In this document: positions 14,971 to 22,576 of the stretch, one piece after another
Numbering within the stretch: the stretch's first letter is position 1
How the letters are laid out: each line of letters opens with the position of its first letter
Source: an uncultured Bacilli bacterium
GTDB lineage: Bacteria; Bacillota_I; Bacilli_A; RF39; UBA660
Direction of reading: 5' to 3'
Assembly: GCA_947630205.1 (NCBI GenBank)
Contig: CANRGW010000004.1
Coordinates: forward strand, 1 to 23,521
Length of the DNA: 23,521 nt
Translations under genes and position numbers: made by a program
The notes under the pieces: generated by a model
What the model was told of the DNA's origin: nothing
What the model saw: the letters and a program-made list of their open reading frames with translations, nothing else
Database searches by the model: none

Positions 14971-17032
14971 AAATAATACCCCCTTGAACTAATATAATTC
15001 TTTGATACAAATCCTGATTATTAAAACGATGACTAATAACAATAACGGTTTTATTTTTTAAATAAAGAAAAATATTTTCTAATATTATTCGTTCATTTTT
15101 TGTATCTATTGCATTAAAAGACTCATCAAAAATATAAATATCACTATCTTTAACTAAAGACCTTGCTAGTAATATTCTTTGTCTTTCACCACCTGATAAA
15201 TTAGAGGCATTGTTTTCTATTAACATATTATCTTTTAATAAACTTCTCTCAATTATTTTATCAACACCACATATTTTTATTATCTTTAAATATTCTTCAT
15301 AAGATACTTGATAATTTAAAACTATATTATTATAAATAGTATCCGTGAAAAGTACTTCATCTTGAGACAAATAAGTTATTCTTCTTCTTAATTCTTTTAA
15401 ATTATAATTATATATTTTCCTATCATCAAGATAAATATCCCCTTCATATTTTTCAATATAACGTGTAATTAACTTCATTAAAGTACTTTTACCACCACCA
15501 CTTAAACCATATAATAAAACATGTTCACCTGCTCTTATTTCTAAATCTTGACATTTTAAAACTTCATTAATTCCATTGTAAGAATAATGTAAATCTTTAA
15601 TTTTAATATTACCTTTTAAATGTTTATTAATTACTTTTTCATCTAAAAGAAAATTTTCTTCTTGCATATTTAATAATTCTTTAATTCTTGTAAAAGAAAC
15701 TTTTGCTTCTTTAAATAATATTTGTAAATTACATATATTTTGAATAGGTGTAAAGTAATAAACCAATAAACTATTAAAAACTAATAGTTTAGAAAGTACA
15801 AAAGTATTATTAAAAACTTTCTTTAAACTAACATATACAATAACTAACATCCCTATTCCATAAATTAATTCTTTAAAAAAATTTTCTTGATAATAACTAT
15901 GATATAAATCAAAACTTATATCTTGATATAATTTATATTTAACACTTAATTTATTACTTAATACATCTTCAATTTGCATACCTTTTATTGTATCAATAGA
16001 TGAAAGAGACTCAATTAAATAATTATTTAAAACACTTTCTTTTTCTTTTAAAATATTCATTTTATCAGTTAAAAAATTATTATAAATAATAATTACCAAA
16101 ACATAGAAAAAAGTTATAATTAAAGTTAAAATTGCTAATTTAGAATTAATTTTAAAAAGAAAAAACAAAATAGTAATAATTAAAGTAAAATCTATTAAAC
16201 AAGTAACCAATAATTTAGTTATAACATCTTTAATTATAAAGACATCTTTAATTCGTGTTATAATATCCCCCTTAGTTCGATTTTGAAAATATAAATATGG
16301 AAGTTTAATGACATGATTGTATACTTCATTAAGTAAAGAACCTTCAAGTTTATGATTAATATAATTAATTAAATTATCACGGAAGAAATTAGTCATCTCT
16401 TTTATAATAATAACTAATAGCAAAAAGAGAAAAAGATACCTAAGAGTTTTTAAATTATTTAAAGTTAAAGCATCAAGAAAGAATTGGAATTCATAAGATA
16501 ATAAAATACTAGAAATTGTATAAATCGAAGAAAAAAAGAAAAGAATAAAAAAAGTTGATTTATATATTTTTAGAATAGGAAATATGATTTTAAAAAAACT
16601 TTTATCTTTAACCTGTTTTAAAATCTCCGTTTTAGGTTTTAAAAGTAAATAAACATTTGTTGATATTTCCTTCCATGCATTAAAACCATAAGTTTTAAAG
16701 CCTAATTCAGGGTCCATTACCGTAATGCTATTATCTGTAACTTTTGTAATTACAACAAAATGACCAATTTGTTTATTAATTAAAATATGAGCAATAACTG
16801 GTAAATCAGCCTTTATTTTTAAAACATTACTCCGAACGGCTCTTGCTTCAAAACCTAATTTTTCGGCTCCTGTTAGTAAAGAATAAAGAGAAACACCATC
16901 TTTAGTTGTTTTAGTTAATTCCCTTAAATATTCTCTTGTTACATTACCACCATAATAATTTGTAATTGCTATTAAACAAGCAACTCCACAGTCCTTTAAA
17001 TCAGTTTGTTTAATATACAAAATTTTCTTCAT
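14960..17032 (-). CDS. Peptidase-containing ABC transporter (bacteriocin processing and export)
   Basis: A 690-aa PCAT: C39 peptidase, six-helix membrane domain and ATPase in one chain. Peptidase residues (about 1-130): QTDLKDCG with Cys15, His91 in GHFVVI and Asp107 in VMDPELG, a complete catalytic triad. The membrane domain spans about 150-440. ATPase: Walker A GLSGGGKST at about 509-517, signature LSGGE at 612-616, Walker B DIYIFDE at 631-637 and H-loop His668. The enzyme cuts leaders after Gly-Gly and exports the peptides; its substrates are the two precursors downstream. Start: an upstream ATG (17044) is itself part of the GGAGG ribosome site, so the ATG at 17032, five bases after it, is used. 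It is the first gene of the locus. Confidence 0.95.
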   Translation of the reverse strand: MKKILYIKQTDLKDCGVACLIAITNYYGGNVTREYLRELTKTTKDGVSLYSLLTGAEKLGFEARAVRSNVLKIKADLPVIAHILINKQIGHFVVITKVTDNSITVMDPELGFKTYGFNAWKEISTNVYLLLKPKTEILKQVKDKSFFKIIFPILKIYKSTFFILFFFSSIYTISSILLSYEFQFFLDALTLNNLKTLRYLFLFLLLVIIIKEMTNFFRDNLINYINHKLEGSLLNEVYNHVIKLPYLYFQNRTKGDIITRIKDVFIIKDVITKLLVTCLIDFTLIITILFFLFKINSKLAILTLIITFFYVLVIIIYNNFLTDKMNILKEKESVLNNYLIESLSSIDTIKGMQIEDVLSNKLSVKYKLYQDISFDLYHSYYQENFFKELIYGIGMLVIVYVSLKKVFNNTFVLSKLLVFNSLLVYYFTPIQNICNLQILFKEAKVSFTRIKELLNMQEENFLLDEKVINKHLKGNIKIKDLHYSYNGINEVLKCQDLEIRAGEHVLLYGLSGGGKSTLMKLITRYIEKYEGDIYLDDRKIYNYNLKELRRRITYLSQDEVLFTDTIYNNIVLNYQVSYEEYLKIIKICGVDKIIERSLLKDNMLIENNASNLSGGERQRILLARSLVKDSDIYIFDESFNAIDTKNERIILENIFLYLKNKTVIVISHRFNNQDLYQRIILVQGGIIYEY

Positions 17033-17094
17033 CAAAACCTCCATATATAATATAAAATTTTTTTAAAAAAAATTAGCAAAATAAATTACTTTTT

Positions 17095-17120
17095 TAAAGC
17101 CCTTACTATATAAGGCTTTA
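17095..17120. repeat. Inverted repeat in the bacteriocin-regulator intergenic region (proximal to exporter)
   Basis: TAAAGCC (17095-17101) pairs with GGCTTTA (17114-17120). After a bulged C the stem continues TTA/TAA around a 5-base loop. No T tail follows on either strand, so a terminator is unlikely; an operator or 5'-leader hairpin of the exporter mRNA is possible. Confidence 0.6.
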
Positions 17121-17128
17121 CAAAAGCA

Positions 17129-17153
17129 AAAAGGTGAAGATTTTTCACCTTTT
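17129..17153. repeat. Perfect inverted repeat overlapping the regulator promoter
   Basis: AAAAGGTGAA (17129-17138) and TTCACCTTTT (17144-17153) form a perfect 10-bp palindrome with a 5-base centre. Its right arm covers the -35 region of the LexA-like gene, as expected of an autorepressor operator. On the minus strand it would also look like a terminator (Ts follow), which could stop aspS readthrough antisense to the regulator. Both readings are inference. Confidence 0.65.
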
Positions 17154-17171
17154 ATTAAAATATGCTATAAT
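17143..17171 (+). promoter_or_regulatory. Promoter of the LexA-like regulator
   Basis: TATAAT at 17166-17171 with an extended TG (17163-17164) stands 17 bp from a weak -35, TTTCAC (17143-17148), which lies inside the 17129-17153 palindrome. The start codon is 20 bases downstream, after GGAGG. Confidence 0.7.
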
Positions 17172-17190
17172 AAAAACAAATGGAGGAAGT

Positions 17191-17745
17191 ATGCTAACAG
17201 AGAAACAACAAGAATTTTTAGATTTTATTATAAAAACTTATAAAGAACAAAAAGAAATACCAACTATTGGTCTTTTAAAGAAAAAAAGTCATTATAAATC
17301 TTATAATACAATTTATAAATACTTAAATATTCTTTCCCAAAAAGAAATAATTAAGTACAATCAAGAAACCAAAAAAATAACTTATATAAATGCATCAATT
17401 GAAGATGATATCTTTCTTAATATTCCCATTATAAATGAAAAAAAATATCTTCAAATAAAAAATACTTATTTAGATAATAAAGAATATTATGCCTACCAAG
17501 TACATGATAATCGTCTTAAAAGTTTTAATATTTTAAGTAAAGATATTTTAATAATTGAAAAAAGTCAAAAAAATTTCCTTAATAAATTAGTATTAGTTTC
17601 TATCGATGATAAATATTTAGTTTTAAAGTATTTAAAAAAAGATGGTTATATCCATCTTTTAAATGATAAAGAAAGTTATGTATTAGCAGATGATAGTAAT
17701 ATCCTTGGAAAAGTTATCTCTTTAATTAGACCAACTATGGATTAA
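17191..17745 (+). CDS. LexA-like regulator with inactive autoprotease
   Basis: A 184-aa protein built like LexA: an N-terminal winged helix (MLTEKQQEFLDFI, then IPTIGLLKKK and NTIYKYLNIL, residues 1-65) and a C-terminal S24-type domain. The family's catalytic Ser, normally in a DSM motif, is replaced: YQVHDNRLK has Asn107 there, while the general-base Lys146 is kept (YLVLKYL). No Ala-Gly cleavage site is seen in the linker (about 75-90). It should therefore bind DNA and dimerise but not self-cleave on RecA activation. Start: ATG at 17191 with GGAGGAAGT just upstream; an upstream in-frame GTG at 17134 lies within the promoter and is rejected. It is divergent from the bacteriocin operon and overlaps the aspS end tail to tail by 11 bases. 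Control of the bacteriocin genes is inferred from position. Confidence 0.8.
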   Translation: MLTEKQQEFLDFIIKTYKEQKEIPTIGLLKKKSHYKSYNTIYKYLNILSQKEIIKYNQETKKITYINASIEDDIFLNIPIINEKKYLQIKNTYLDNKEYYAYQVHDNRLKSFNILSKDILIIEKSQKNFLNKLVLVSIDDKYLVLKYLKKDGYIHLLNDKESYVLADDSNILGKVISLIRPTMD

Positions 17746-19048
17746 GTCTTGTTGGACCACGATAAATTAAAGTTGCTTCTCTAATATTATCAATTTCAAA
17801 AATACGCATCATAATTCTTGATAAGCCTACTCCATAACCACCATGGGGAGGACAACCATATTGGAAGAAATCCGTATAGAATTTTAAATCAACAGGATTT
17901 ATTCCTTTTTCTTTTATTTGGTTTATTAAAATGTCTGGTCGATGTTCTCTTTGAGCCCCACTTGTAATTTCTATTCCTTTAAAAATTAAATCATACGTTT
18001 GTGTAACACCATTTGCATCTTTCATAACATAAAAACTTCTTGCACTATAAGGGTAATTCGTGATAAAAACAAAATCACTTTTATATTTTTGTTTAGCATA
18101 TTTACCAATTAACTCTTCTTCATGACGGTCCATATCTTCTTCCTGTTCTCCAACATAATGGAATTCATCTTGAATAATCTTTTTAGCATCATAGAAATTA
18201 ATACGAGGAAAATCAGCGCTTACATCGCTTACTTCAACATGAAAAACTTCTTTTATTCTTTCGCCATATTTTTCCTTTAAAGCCCTCATGAAATATTTTA
18301 TCCAAGCCTCTTCCGAGTCCATAACTTCATCTACACTATCAATCCAAGAAATTTCACAGTCAACCATTAGAATTTCGCTTGCATGATAACTAGTATGCGA
18401 ATTTTCAGCCCGAAAAACAGGTCCTATTTCAAAAACTTTATCAAAACCACTAGCCATAGTCATTTGTTTATAAAATTGAGGTGATTGCGATAAAGCTGCT
18501 TCTTTGCCAAAATAATCAAGTTTAAAAGTTTCGGCTCCACTTTCGGCTGCTTTTGCACTTATTTTTGGAGTATGAATTTCCATAAAATCATTTTTTCTCC
18601 AGTATTCCCGCATTTTTTCTTCAATGAAAGTTTGGCATTCAAATAAAAGATTATTTTCCTCTCTTCTTAAATCTAAAAAACGATAATCCAATCTTGTTTC
18701 TCTTAAAGAGTTATCTCTACTTTTATAATCATAAGGTAATTCATTTGCTGATAAACTTGTAATAATAATTTCCTTAGGTATAATTTCCATACCATTTAAC
18801 TTAACATTAGGACTATCAAGTAATTTACCTAAAACCTTAACCGTACTTTCAACAGTTAAATTTTCAATACTTTTAATAAGTTTTTCATTCTCATCATTTC
18901 TTTCAATCGTTACTTGAACTTTCCCAGTTTTATCTCTTAAAATGATAAAAATAACATATTGTAAAGATCTAATTTTATCGACAAAACCTTGAAATTCAAT
19001 TTCTTTTCCTAAATTTTCTTTTAAATCTTTAACATATAACGTTTTCAT
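17735..19048 (-). CDS. aspS: Aspartyl-tRNA synthetase, archaeal/non-discriminating type
   Basis: A 437-aa class II synthetase: an N-terminal OB-fold anticodon domain (about 1-105) and a catalytic core with motif 2 FRAENSHTSYHASE (about 223-236) and motif 3 GVGLSRIMMRIFEIDNIREA near the C-terminus. It lacks the GAD insertion that makes standard bacterial AspRS about 590 residues, so it is of the short archaeal-like kind, which in many Firmicutes charges both tRNA-Asp and tRNA-Asn and relies on GatCAB to make Asn-tRNA. Non-discrimination is inferred, not visible. Confusion with AsnRS was considered; the T-box specifier GAC upstream and the motif 3 pattern favour Asp. A strong AAGGAGG lies before the ATG. 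The last 11 bases overlap the convergent regulator gene. Confidence 0.88.
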   Translation of the reverse strand: MKTLYVKDLKENLGKEIEFQGFVDKIRSLQYVIFIILRDKTGKVQVTIERNDENEKLIKSIENLTVESTVKVLGKLLDSPNVKLNGMEIIPKEIIITSLSANELPYDYKSRDNSLRETRLDYRFLDLRREENNLLFECQTFIEEKMREYWRKNDFMEIHTPKISAKAAESGAETFKLDYFGKEAALSQSPQFYKQMTMASGFDKVFEIGPVFRAENSHTSYHASEILMVDCEISWIDSVDEVMDSEEAWIKYFMRALKEKYGERIKEVFHVEVSDVSADFPRINFYDAKKIIQDEFHYVGEQEEDMDRHEEELIGKYAKQKYKSDFVFITNYPYSARSFYVMKDANGVTQTYDLIFKGIEITSGAQREHRPDILINQIKEKGINPVDLKFYTDFFQYGCPPHGGYGVGLSRIMMRIFEIDNIREATLIYRGPTRLNP

Positions 19049-19059
19049 TTTTCCTCCTT

Positions 19060-19258
19060 AAAAAAACTCTAATCATAAGGACTTAAATATTTAAGCGGTA
19101 CCACCTTATTTCATAGAGTTTATGCGACTTTCTAGTTATTAACGGAACTACCCGTTTGTCATTAATTTAATGTCTTCATTACATTATCTTATTAGTTTCC
19201 ACCAACCACTAACTCTCTTTAAAGAATTATGCAACTACTCCTTTAAATCTAACAATCT
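19060..19258 (-). promoter_or_regulatory. T-box riboswitch of aspS, GAC (Asp) specifier
   Basis: The 290-base gap before aspS holds a T-box leader. Seen on the minus strand: the conserved AAGGTGGTACCGCT antiterminator sequence (19094-19107), AGAGAG and GGTTGGTGGAAA elements of stem I, and a GAC triplet (19172-19174) after TGAA and before A, in the specifier position. Terminator arms AAACTCTA (from 19121) and TAGAGTTT end in seven Ts at 19060, so the hairpin competes with the antiterminator. Uncharged tRNA-Asp should favour read-through into aspS. The specifier is assigned by position, not by a folded model. Confidence 0.88.
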
Positions 19259-19264
19259 GTAATT

Positions 19265-19293
19265 ATCTTAAAATAATTATTTAAATTTGTCAA
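19265..19293 (-). promoter_or_regulatory. aspS T-box promoter
   Basis: Minus-strand TTGACA (19288-19293), 17-bp spacer, TAAGAT (19265-19270). It lies directly after the greA terminator and starts the T-box leader at about 19258. Confidence 0.85.
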
Positions 19294-19302
19294 TTATTTT
19301 TT

Positions 19303-19331
19303 AAAAAATAAAAGAACGTTGCTGTTCTTTT
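19303..19331 (-). terminator. greA terminator
   Basis: Stem AAAAGAAC/GTTCTTTT with a 6-base loop (19310-19331), followed on the minus strand by TATTTTTT. It separates greA from the aspS leader. Confidence 0.8.
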
Positions 19332-19339
19332 TTCTTTTT

Positions 19340-19807
19340 TTATGATATTGCTGTAATTTCTACTTGATAAACACCATTAGGACTATTTACATTAACAATA
19401 TCGCCAACTTTTTGATTAAGTAAAGCCTGAGCAATTGGACTTTCATTAGAAATTTTACTTGAAAAAGGGTCGGCTTCTTGACTTCCAACTATTTGATACT
19501 CATCAACTTCACCATCATCTATATATTTAATTTTAACAGTATTACCAATACTTACTTTACTATTATCAACATTTTCAATAATAGAAACATTTTCCATTAT
19601 TTGTTCTAGTTTTTTAATTCTCGCTTCTAATTCGGCTTGTTCATTACGTGCTGCATCATATTCAGCATTTTCAGACAAATCTCCCAAGGCTCTTGCCTCT
19701 TTAATCGCTTTTATATTAGCAGGTCTTTTTATATTTATTAAATCATCTAATTCTTTTTTCAATTCAAGAAACCCCTCTTGTGTTAAATAAACAGTTTTTT
19801 TTGTCAT
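19340..19807 (-). CDS. greA: Transcript cleavage factor GreA
   Basis: A 155-aa factor that enters the RNA polymerase secondary channel and restarts backtracked complexes by stimulating RNA cleavage. It has the N-terminal coiled coil with the catalytic acidic tip region (ARALGDLSENAEYDAARNEQ, about 40-60) and the C-terminal FKBP-like domain with EYQIVGSQEAD and SPIAQALL. Start: two adjacent ATGs, 19810 and 19807; the second is six bases after GGAGG and gives the usual MTKK start. It is monocistronic, with a consensus promoter. In B. subtilis greA follows the yrrL-yrrM-yrrN-yrrO-udk genes, as it nearly does here. Confidence 0.96.
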   Translation of the reverse strand: MTKKTVYLTQEGFLELKKELDDLINIKRPANIKAIKEARALGDLSENAEYDAARNEQAELEARIKKLEQIMENVSIIENVDNSKVSIGNTVKIKYIDDGEVDEYQIVGSQEADPFSSKISNESPIAQALLNQKVGDIVNVNSPNGVYQVEITAIS

Positions 19808-19835
19808 CATACACCTCCATATAAATTATTAATTC

Positions 19836-19864
19836 ATTATAGTATAATTACCTTAAAAAGTCAA
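19836..19864 (-). promoter_or_regulatory. greA promoter
   Basis: Minus-strand TTGACT (19859-19864), 17-bp spacer and TATAAT (19836-19841), about 29 bases before the start codon. Confidence 0.85.
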
Positions 19865-19947
19865 GGTAAAATATTTTGGACTTTTTGACCATTTATTTAT
19901 TACTTAAATAATACTTCATTATATGCTAAAAAGAAAAATAATTGTTA

Positions 19948-21123
19948 TTATTCTAAATATTTTTTCCGAAGCATTGAATAAAGTGGTAAATCTATTGGTA
20001 TTTTCATTTTTAAAATACTATCTGCTTGATTAGCAACTTCAATTGCTTCCATTTTTTCATTATATAAATTTGCTATTTTATAATTAATAATATCCATATT
20101 CGGCGTAATTATTTCTATTTCATCACCTAATTTAAAGTAATTACGTTGATTAATTGTATAAAAATCACTCTTTTTATCTATAATTATTCCTAAATAATCT
20201 TGATTAGAGTTTTCTTGTCTTCCAGTATAGTATTGGTCACTTAAATCAGCATCTTTAAAATAAAAATGCGTACTATTTTCCCGATTAGAAACCCGTGATA
20301 AAATTTTTAATTCTTTTGTAAGGATATCATCCGTTAATTTATCTTCATAAATAGCATCAATTATTCTTCTATAAGACGATAAAACCGTTGCTAAATAAAA
20401 AGGTGAACGCATTCTTCCTTCTATTTTAAAACTTTTCACACCAATTTCAATTAAATCTTTTAAATATAAAGCCATATTTAAATCTTTAACAGCCATCGAG
20501 AAAGGTTTATTTTCTTCATTAATATCAAAACAAAAACGACATACTTGACTACATCCTCCCCGATTAGAGTCTCTATTGGTAAAATAATTAGATAAAACAC
20601 ATCTACCACTTACAAAAGTACACATAGCCCCATGAATAAAGACTTCAATATCCATACCCGTCTTTGCAATTATTTCTTTTAATTCATCTCTTCCTACTTC
20701 TCTTGCTAAAACAACTCTATCAACTTTTTCTTCTTTTAAATAATTAACACTTAAATAATTAGTAATACTATCTTGGGTACTTAAATGAACTTCTACTTGA
20801 AAGTTATTTTTAATATATTGTACTAAAAATAAATCACTTACAATAAAAGCATCAATTCCACTTTCGACAACATTTTTTATATAATCATATACCCCTTCAA
20901 TGTCTTCATTATGAAAAACAATATTTAAGGCTAAATAAACTTTTTTACCTAATTTATGAGCAAATTCTACTCCCTCTTTCATATCAGCAAGAGAAAAATT
21001 AGAAGCATTTGCCCTTAAACTATAATCTTGTCCACCTATATAAATAGCATCTGCACCATATATACAAGCAATTTTTAATCTTTCTAAATCTCCAGCTGGA
21101 GACAATAATTCTACTTTTTCCAT
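19948..21123 (-). CDS. trhP2: U32 family tRNA hydroxylase subunit TrhP2
   Basis: A 391-aa protein of peptidase family U32 (COG0826). Members of this clade are not proteases: with TrhP1 they form 5-hydroxyuridine at the tRNA wobble position, using prephenate. The U32 signature is intact (EVFIHGAMCTFVSGRCVLS, residues 160-178), and the cysteines Cys168, Cys175, Cys191, Cys195 and Cys198 would hold the iron-sulfur cluster. An N-terminal TIM-barrel begins ELLSPAGDLE; a beta domain closes the protein (about 310-391). It starts one base after the trhP1 stop. Gene order trmR-trhP1-trhP2 matches B. subtilis yrrM-yrrN-yrrO, which supports this name over RlhA or collagenase-like labels. Confidence 0.88.
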   Translation of the reverse strand: MEKVELLSPAGDLERLKIACIYGADAIYIGGQDYSLRANASNFSLADMKEGVEFAHKLGKKVYLALNIVFHNEDIEGVYDYIKNVVESGIDAFIVSDLFLVQYIKNNFQVEVHLSTQDSITNYLSVNYLKEEKVDRVVLAREVGRDELKEIIAKTGMDIEVFIHGAMCTFVSGRCVLSNYFTNRDSNRGGCSQVCRFCFDINEENKPFSMAVKDLNMALYLKDLIEIGVKSFKIEGRMRSPFYLATVLSSYRRIIDAIYEDKLTDDILTKELKILSRVSNRENSTHFYFKDADLSDQYYTGRQENSNQDYLGIIIDKKSDFYTINQRNYFKLGDEIEIITPNMDIINYKIANLYNEKMEAIEVANQADSILKMKIPIDLPLYSMLRKKYLE

Positions 21124-21124
21124 G

Positions 21125-21982
21125 TTACTTCACCTTATAAATCGTTTTTAAAGAAAAAAATCCATCATTAGAACCAATTAAATCTTGAACCTTTAAAAGA
21201 AAATCATTATCAGTTATCTTTTCTTCTAAATCATCATAGTATAATTCTAAAAGTTCTAAAAATAACGCATCAGCAATTAAGTTATTATCCAAAACAGCAT
21301 ATTCTAAAGAATTTTTTAAAGCAATAAAGGCCTTTGACCCATTTAAAATATCATAAGTTAAAATATTTGTACCATGATTAGTTTCTTTAATATAATATTT
21401 TTTATCTTTACCTTTTTCTTTAATAATATTTAAATCTTTTTCTTTCTTCTTACCTATAAATTCATAATAATTACTAACTAATTTTCTTTTTGAATGTGAA
21501 ATAATAGGATGCCCAAGAAAATAAACTAATAACTTACTTTTAGTCTTAGAAGCAATTTCTTTTATTTCATCAGTTGTTATTTCATTACTTAAAAAAGCAT
21601 ACGGAACATTATGATTATAATAATAATTACATATATTATAATTAGTAACTAAATGCGTTCCATGATAACAAAGAGGAATATCTAACTTTAACCTTTTAAC
21701 AATTTCTAAAATACTTAAATCATAGAATAAAACTCCTTTTAAAGGAAGTTTACTTAAAATAATTAATTTTTCTTCTAAATCTTTCAAGTCTTTATTAAAA
21801 ATATTTTTATTAATACTAACAAATAGTTCTATATCTTTATATTTAGAAATTATTTTTTCTATTTCTTCAATAGATACTTCATAATAATTAATTGCATACC
21901 CTTTTAAACCGATAATAAAAGAATTAGTAAATTTTAAATAATCTCCTAACTCTTTTTTATTTAAACTTACTAATAATTTCAT
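21125..21982 (-). CDS. trhP1: U32 family partner protein TrhP1
   Basis: A 285-aa U32-like TIM-barrel protein, more diverged than TrhP2 and lacking the full Cys-rich signature. Recognisable are KLLVSLNKKEL at the start, the strand-rich middle and YHGTHLVTNYNICNYY (about 118-133). By analogy with B. subtilis YrrN it is the partner of TrhP2 in tRNA U34 hydroxylation. Start: an ORF reaching to 22021 exists, but the ATG at 21982 follows AGAGGA and stands one base after the trmR stop, and gives a typical N-terminus; the longer frame would overlap trmR by 38 bases. It is in a tight operon and translated in series with its neighbours. Confidence 0.82.
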   Translation of the reverse strand: MKLLVSLNKKELGDYLKFTNSFIIGLKGYAINYYEVSIEEIEKIISKYKDIELFVSINKNIFNKDLKDLEEKLIILSKLPLKGVLFYDLSILEIVKRLKLDIPLCYHGTHLVTNYNICNYYYNHNVPYAFLSNEITTDEIKEIASKTKSKLLVYFLGHPIISHSKRKLVSNYYEFIGKKKEKDLNIIKEKGKDKKYYIKETNHGTNILTYDILNGSKAFIALKNSLEYAVLDNNLIADALFLELLELYYDDLEEKITDNDFLLKVQDLIGSNDGFFSLKTIYKVK

Positions 21983-21983
21983 A

Positions 21984-22568
21984 CTATCCTCTTCTTTCAG
22001 TAACAGCAATCCCATCACCAACTTGATAGATAGTTGTTTTATATAACATATGATTTTCTAAAAAGTATGTATAATCTTTAATCTTCCGAACTAAACCTAA
22101 AATATTTTTACTTGGTATATCTTCTTCATTCATTTGAACGTAGCCATGAAAATTCATATTATCAGTTATAATATAACCATTAATACTTAAATTACCTTCA
22201 AAATGCTCAAAAATATCTTTATCTTTACCTTTAGCAGCATCTATAAAAATTAAATCATATTCTTCATCTAACTTAACATTTAATGCATCATTAAAAATTA
22301 AAGTAATTCTATCTTCTAAATCAAACTTTTTAATATTTTTTAAGGCTTCCATATATCTTACTTCATCACGTTCAATAGTTGTTACATGAATATTTTCATT
22401 AACTCTTGCCATTTGAATTGCAGAATAACCAATTGCTGTTCCTATTTCTAAAATGTTTTTACTTTGTTTTTTAGCAATAAAAGTTGTTAAAAAATCAATT
22501 CCTTCATCTTGCATGATAGGGATATTATTGATAGCCGCATACTCCTTTAATTCTTTTAAATCATTCAT
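21984..22568 (-). CDS. trmR: tRNA 5-hydroxyuridine methyltransferase TrmR
   Basis: A 194-aa SAM-dependent O-methyltransferase of the COG4122 (catechol/caffeoyl-CoA OMT) family. Motif I EIGTAIGYSA at 41-50, IDAAK at 109-113 and TDN at 135-137 supply SAM and divalent-metal binding. The B. subtilis orthologue YrrM (TrmR) methylates ho5U34 to 5-methoxyuridine. Lying just before the two U32 genes that make ho5U gives strong context. The ribosome site GGAGG overlaps the stop of mltG. The length is slightly short for the family (about 217 in B. subtilis). Confidence 0.9.
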   Translation of the reverse strand: MNDLKELKEYAAINNIPIMQDEGIDFLTTFIAKKQSKNILEIGTAIGYSAIQMARVNENIHVTTIERDEVRYMEALKNIKKFDLEDRITLIFNDALNVKLDEEYDLIFIDAAKGKDKDIFEHFEGNLSINGYIITDNMNFHGYVQMNEEDIPSKNILGLVRKIKDYTYFLENHMLYKTTIYQVGDGIAVTERRG

Positions 22569-22576
22569 AAATCCTC

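Noticed and set aside
17134..17190. A longer N-terminus of the LexA-like protein from a GTG at 17134
   Set aside because: This GTG lies upstream of the -10 box, so it could not be in the mRNA; the ATG at 17191 has GGAGG and a LexA-like start.
19917..19947. Possible AT-only hairpin terminator after trhP2
   Set aside because: Only AATAAT/ATTATT arms with a few Ts; too weak to call in such AT-rich DNA.
21983..22021. A longer trhP1 frame starting at 22021
   Set aside because: It overlaps trmR by 38 bases and has no ribosome site; the ATG at 21982 fits the family start.
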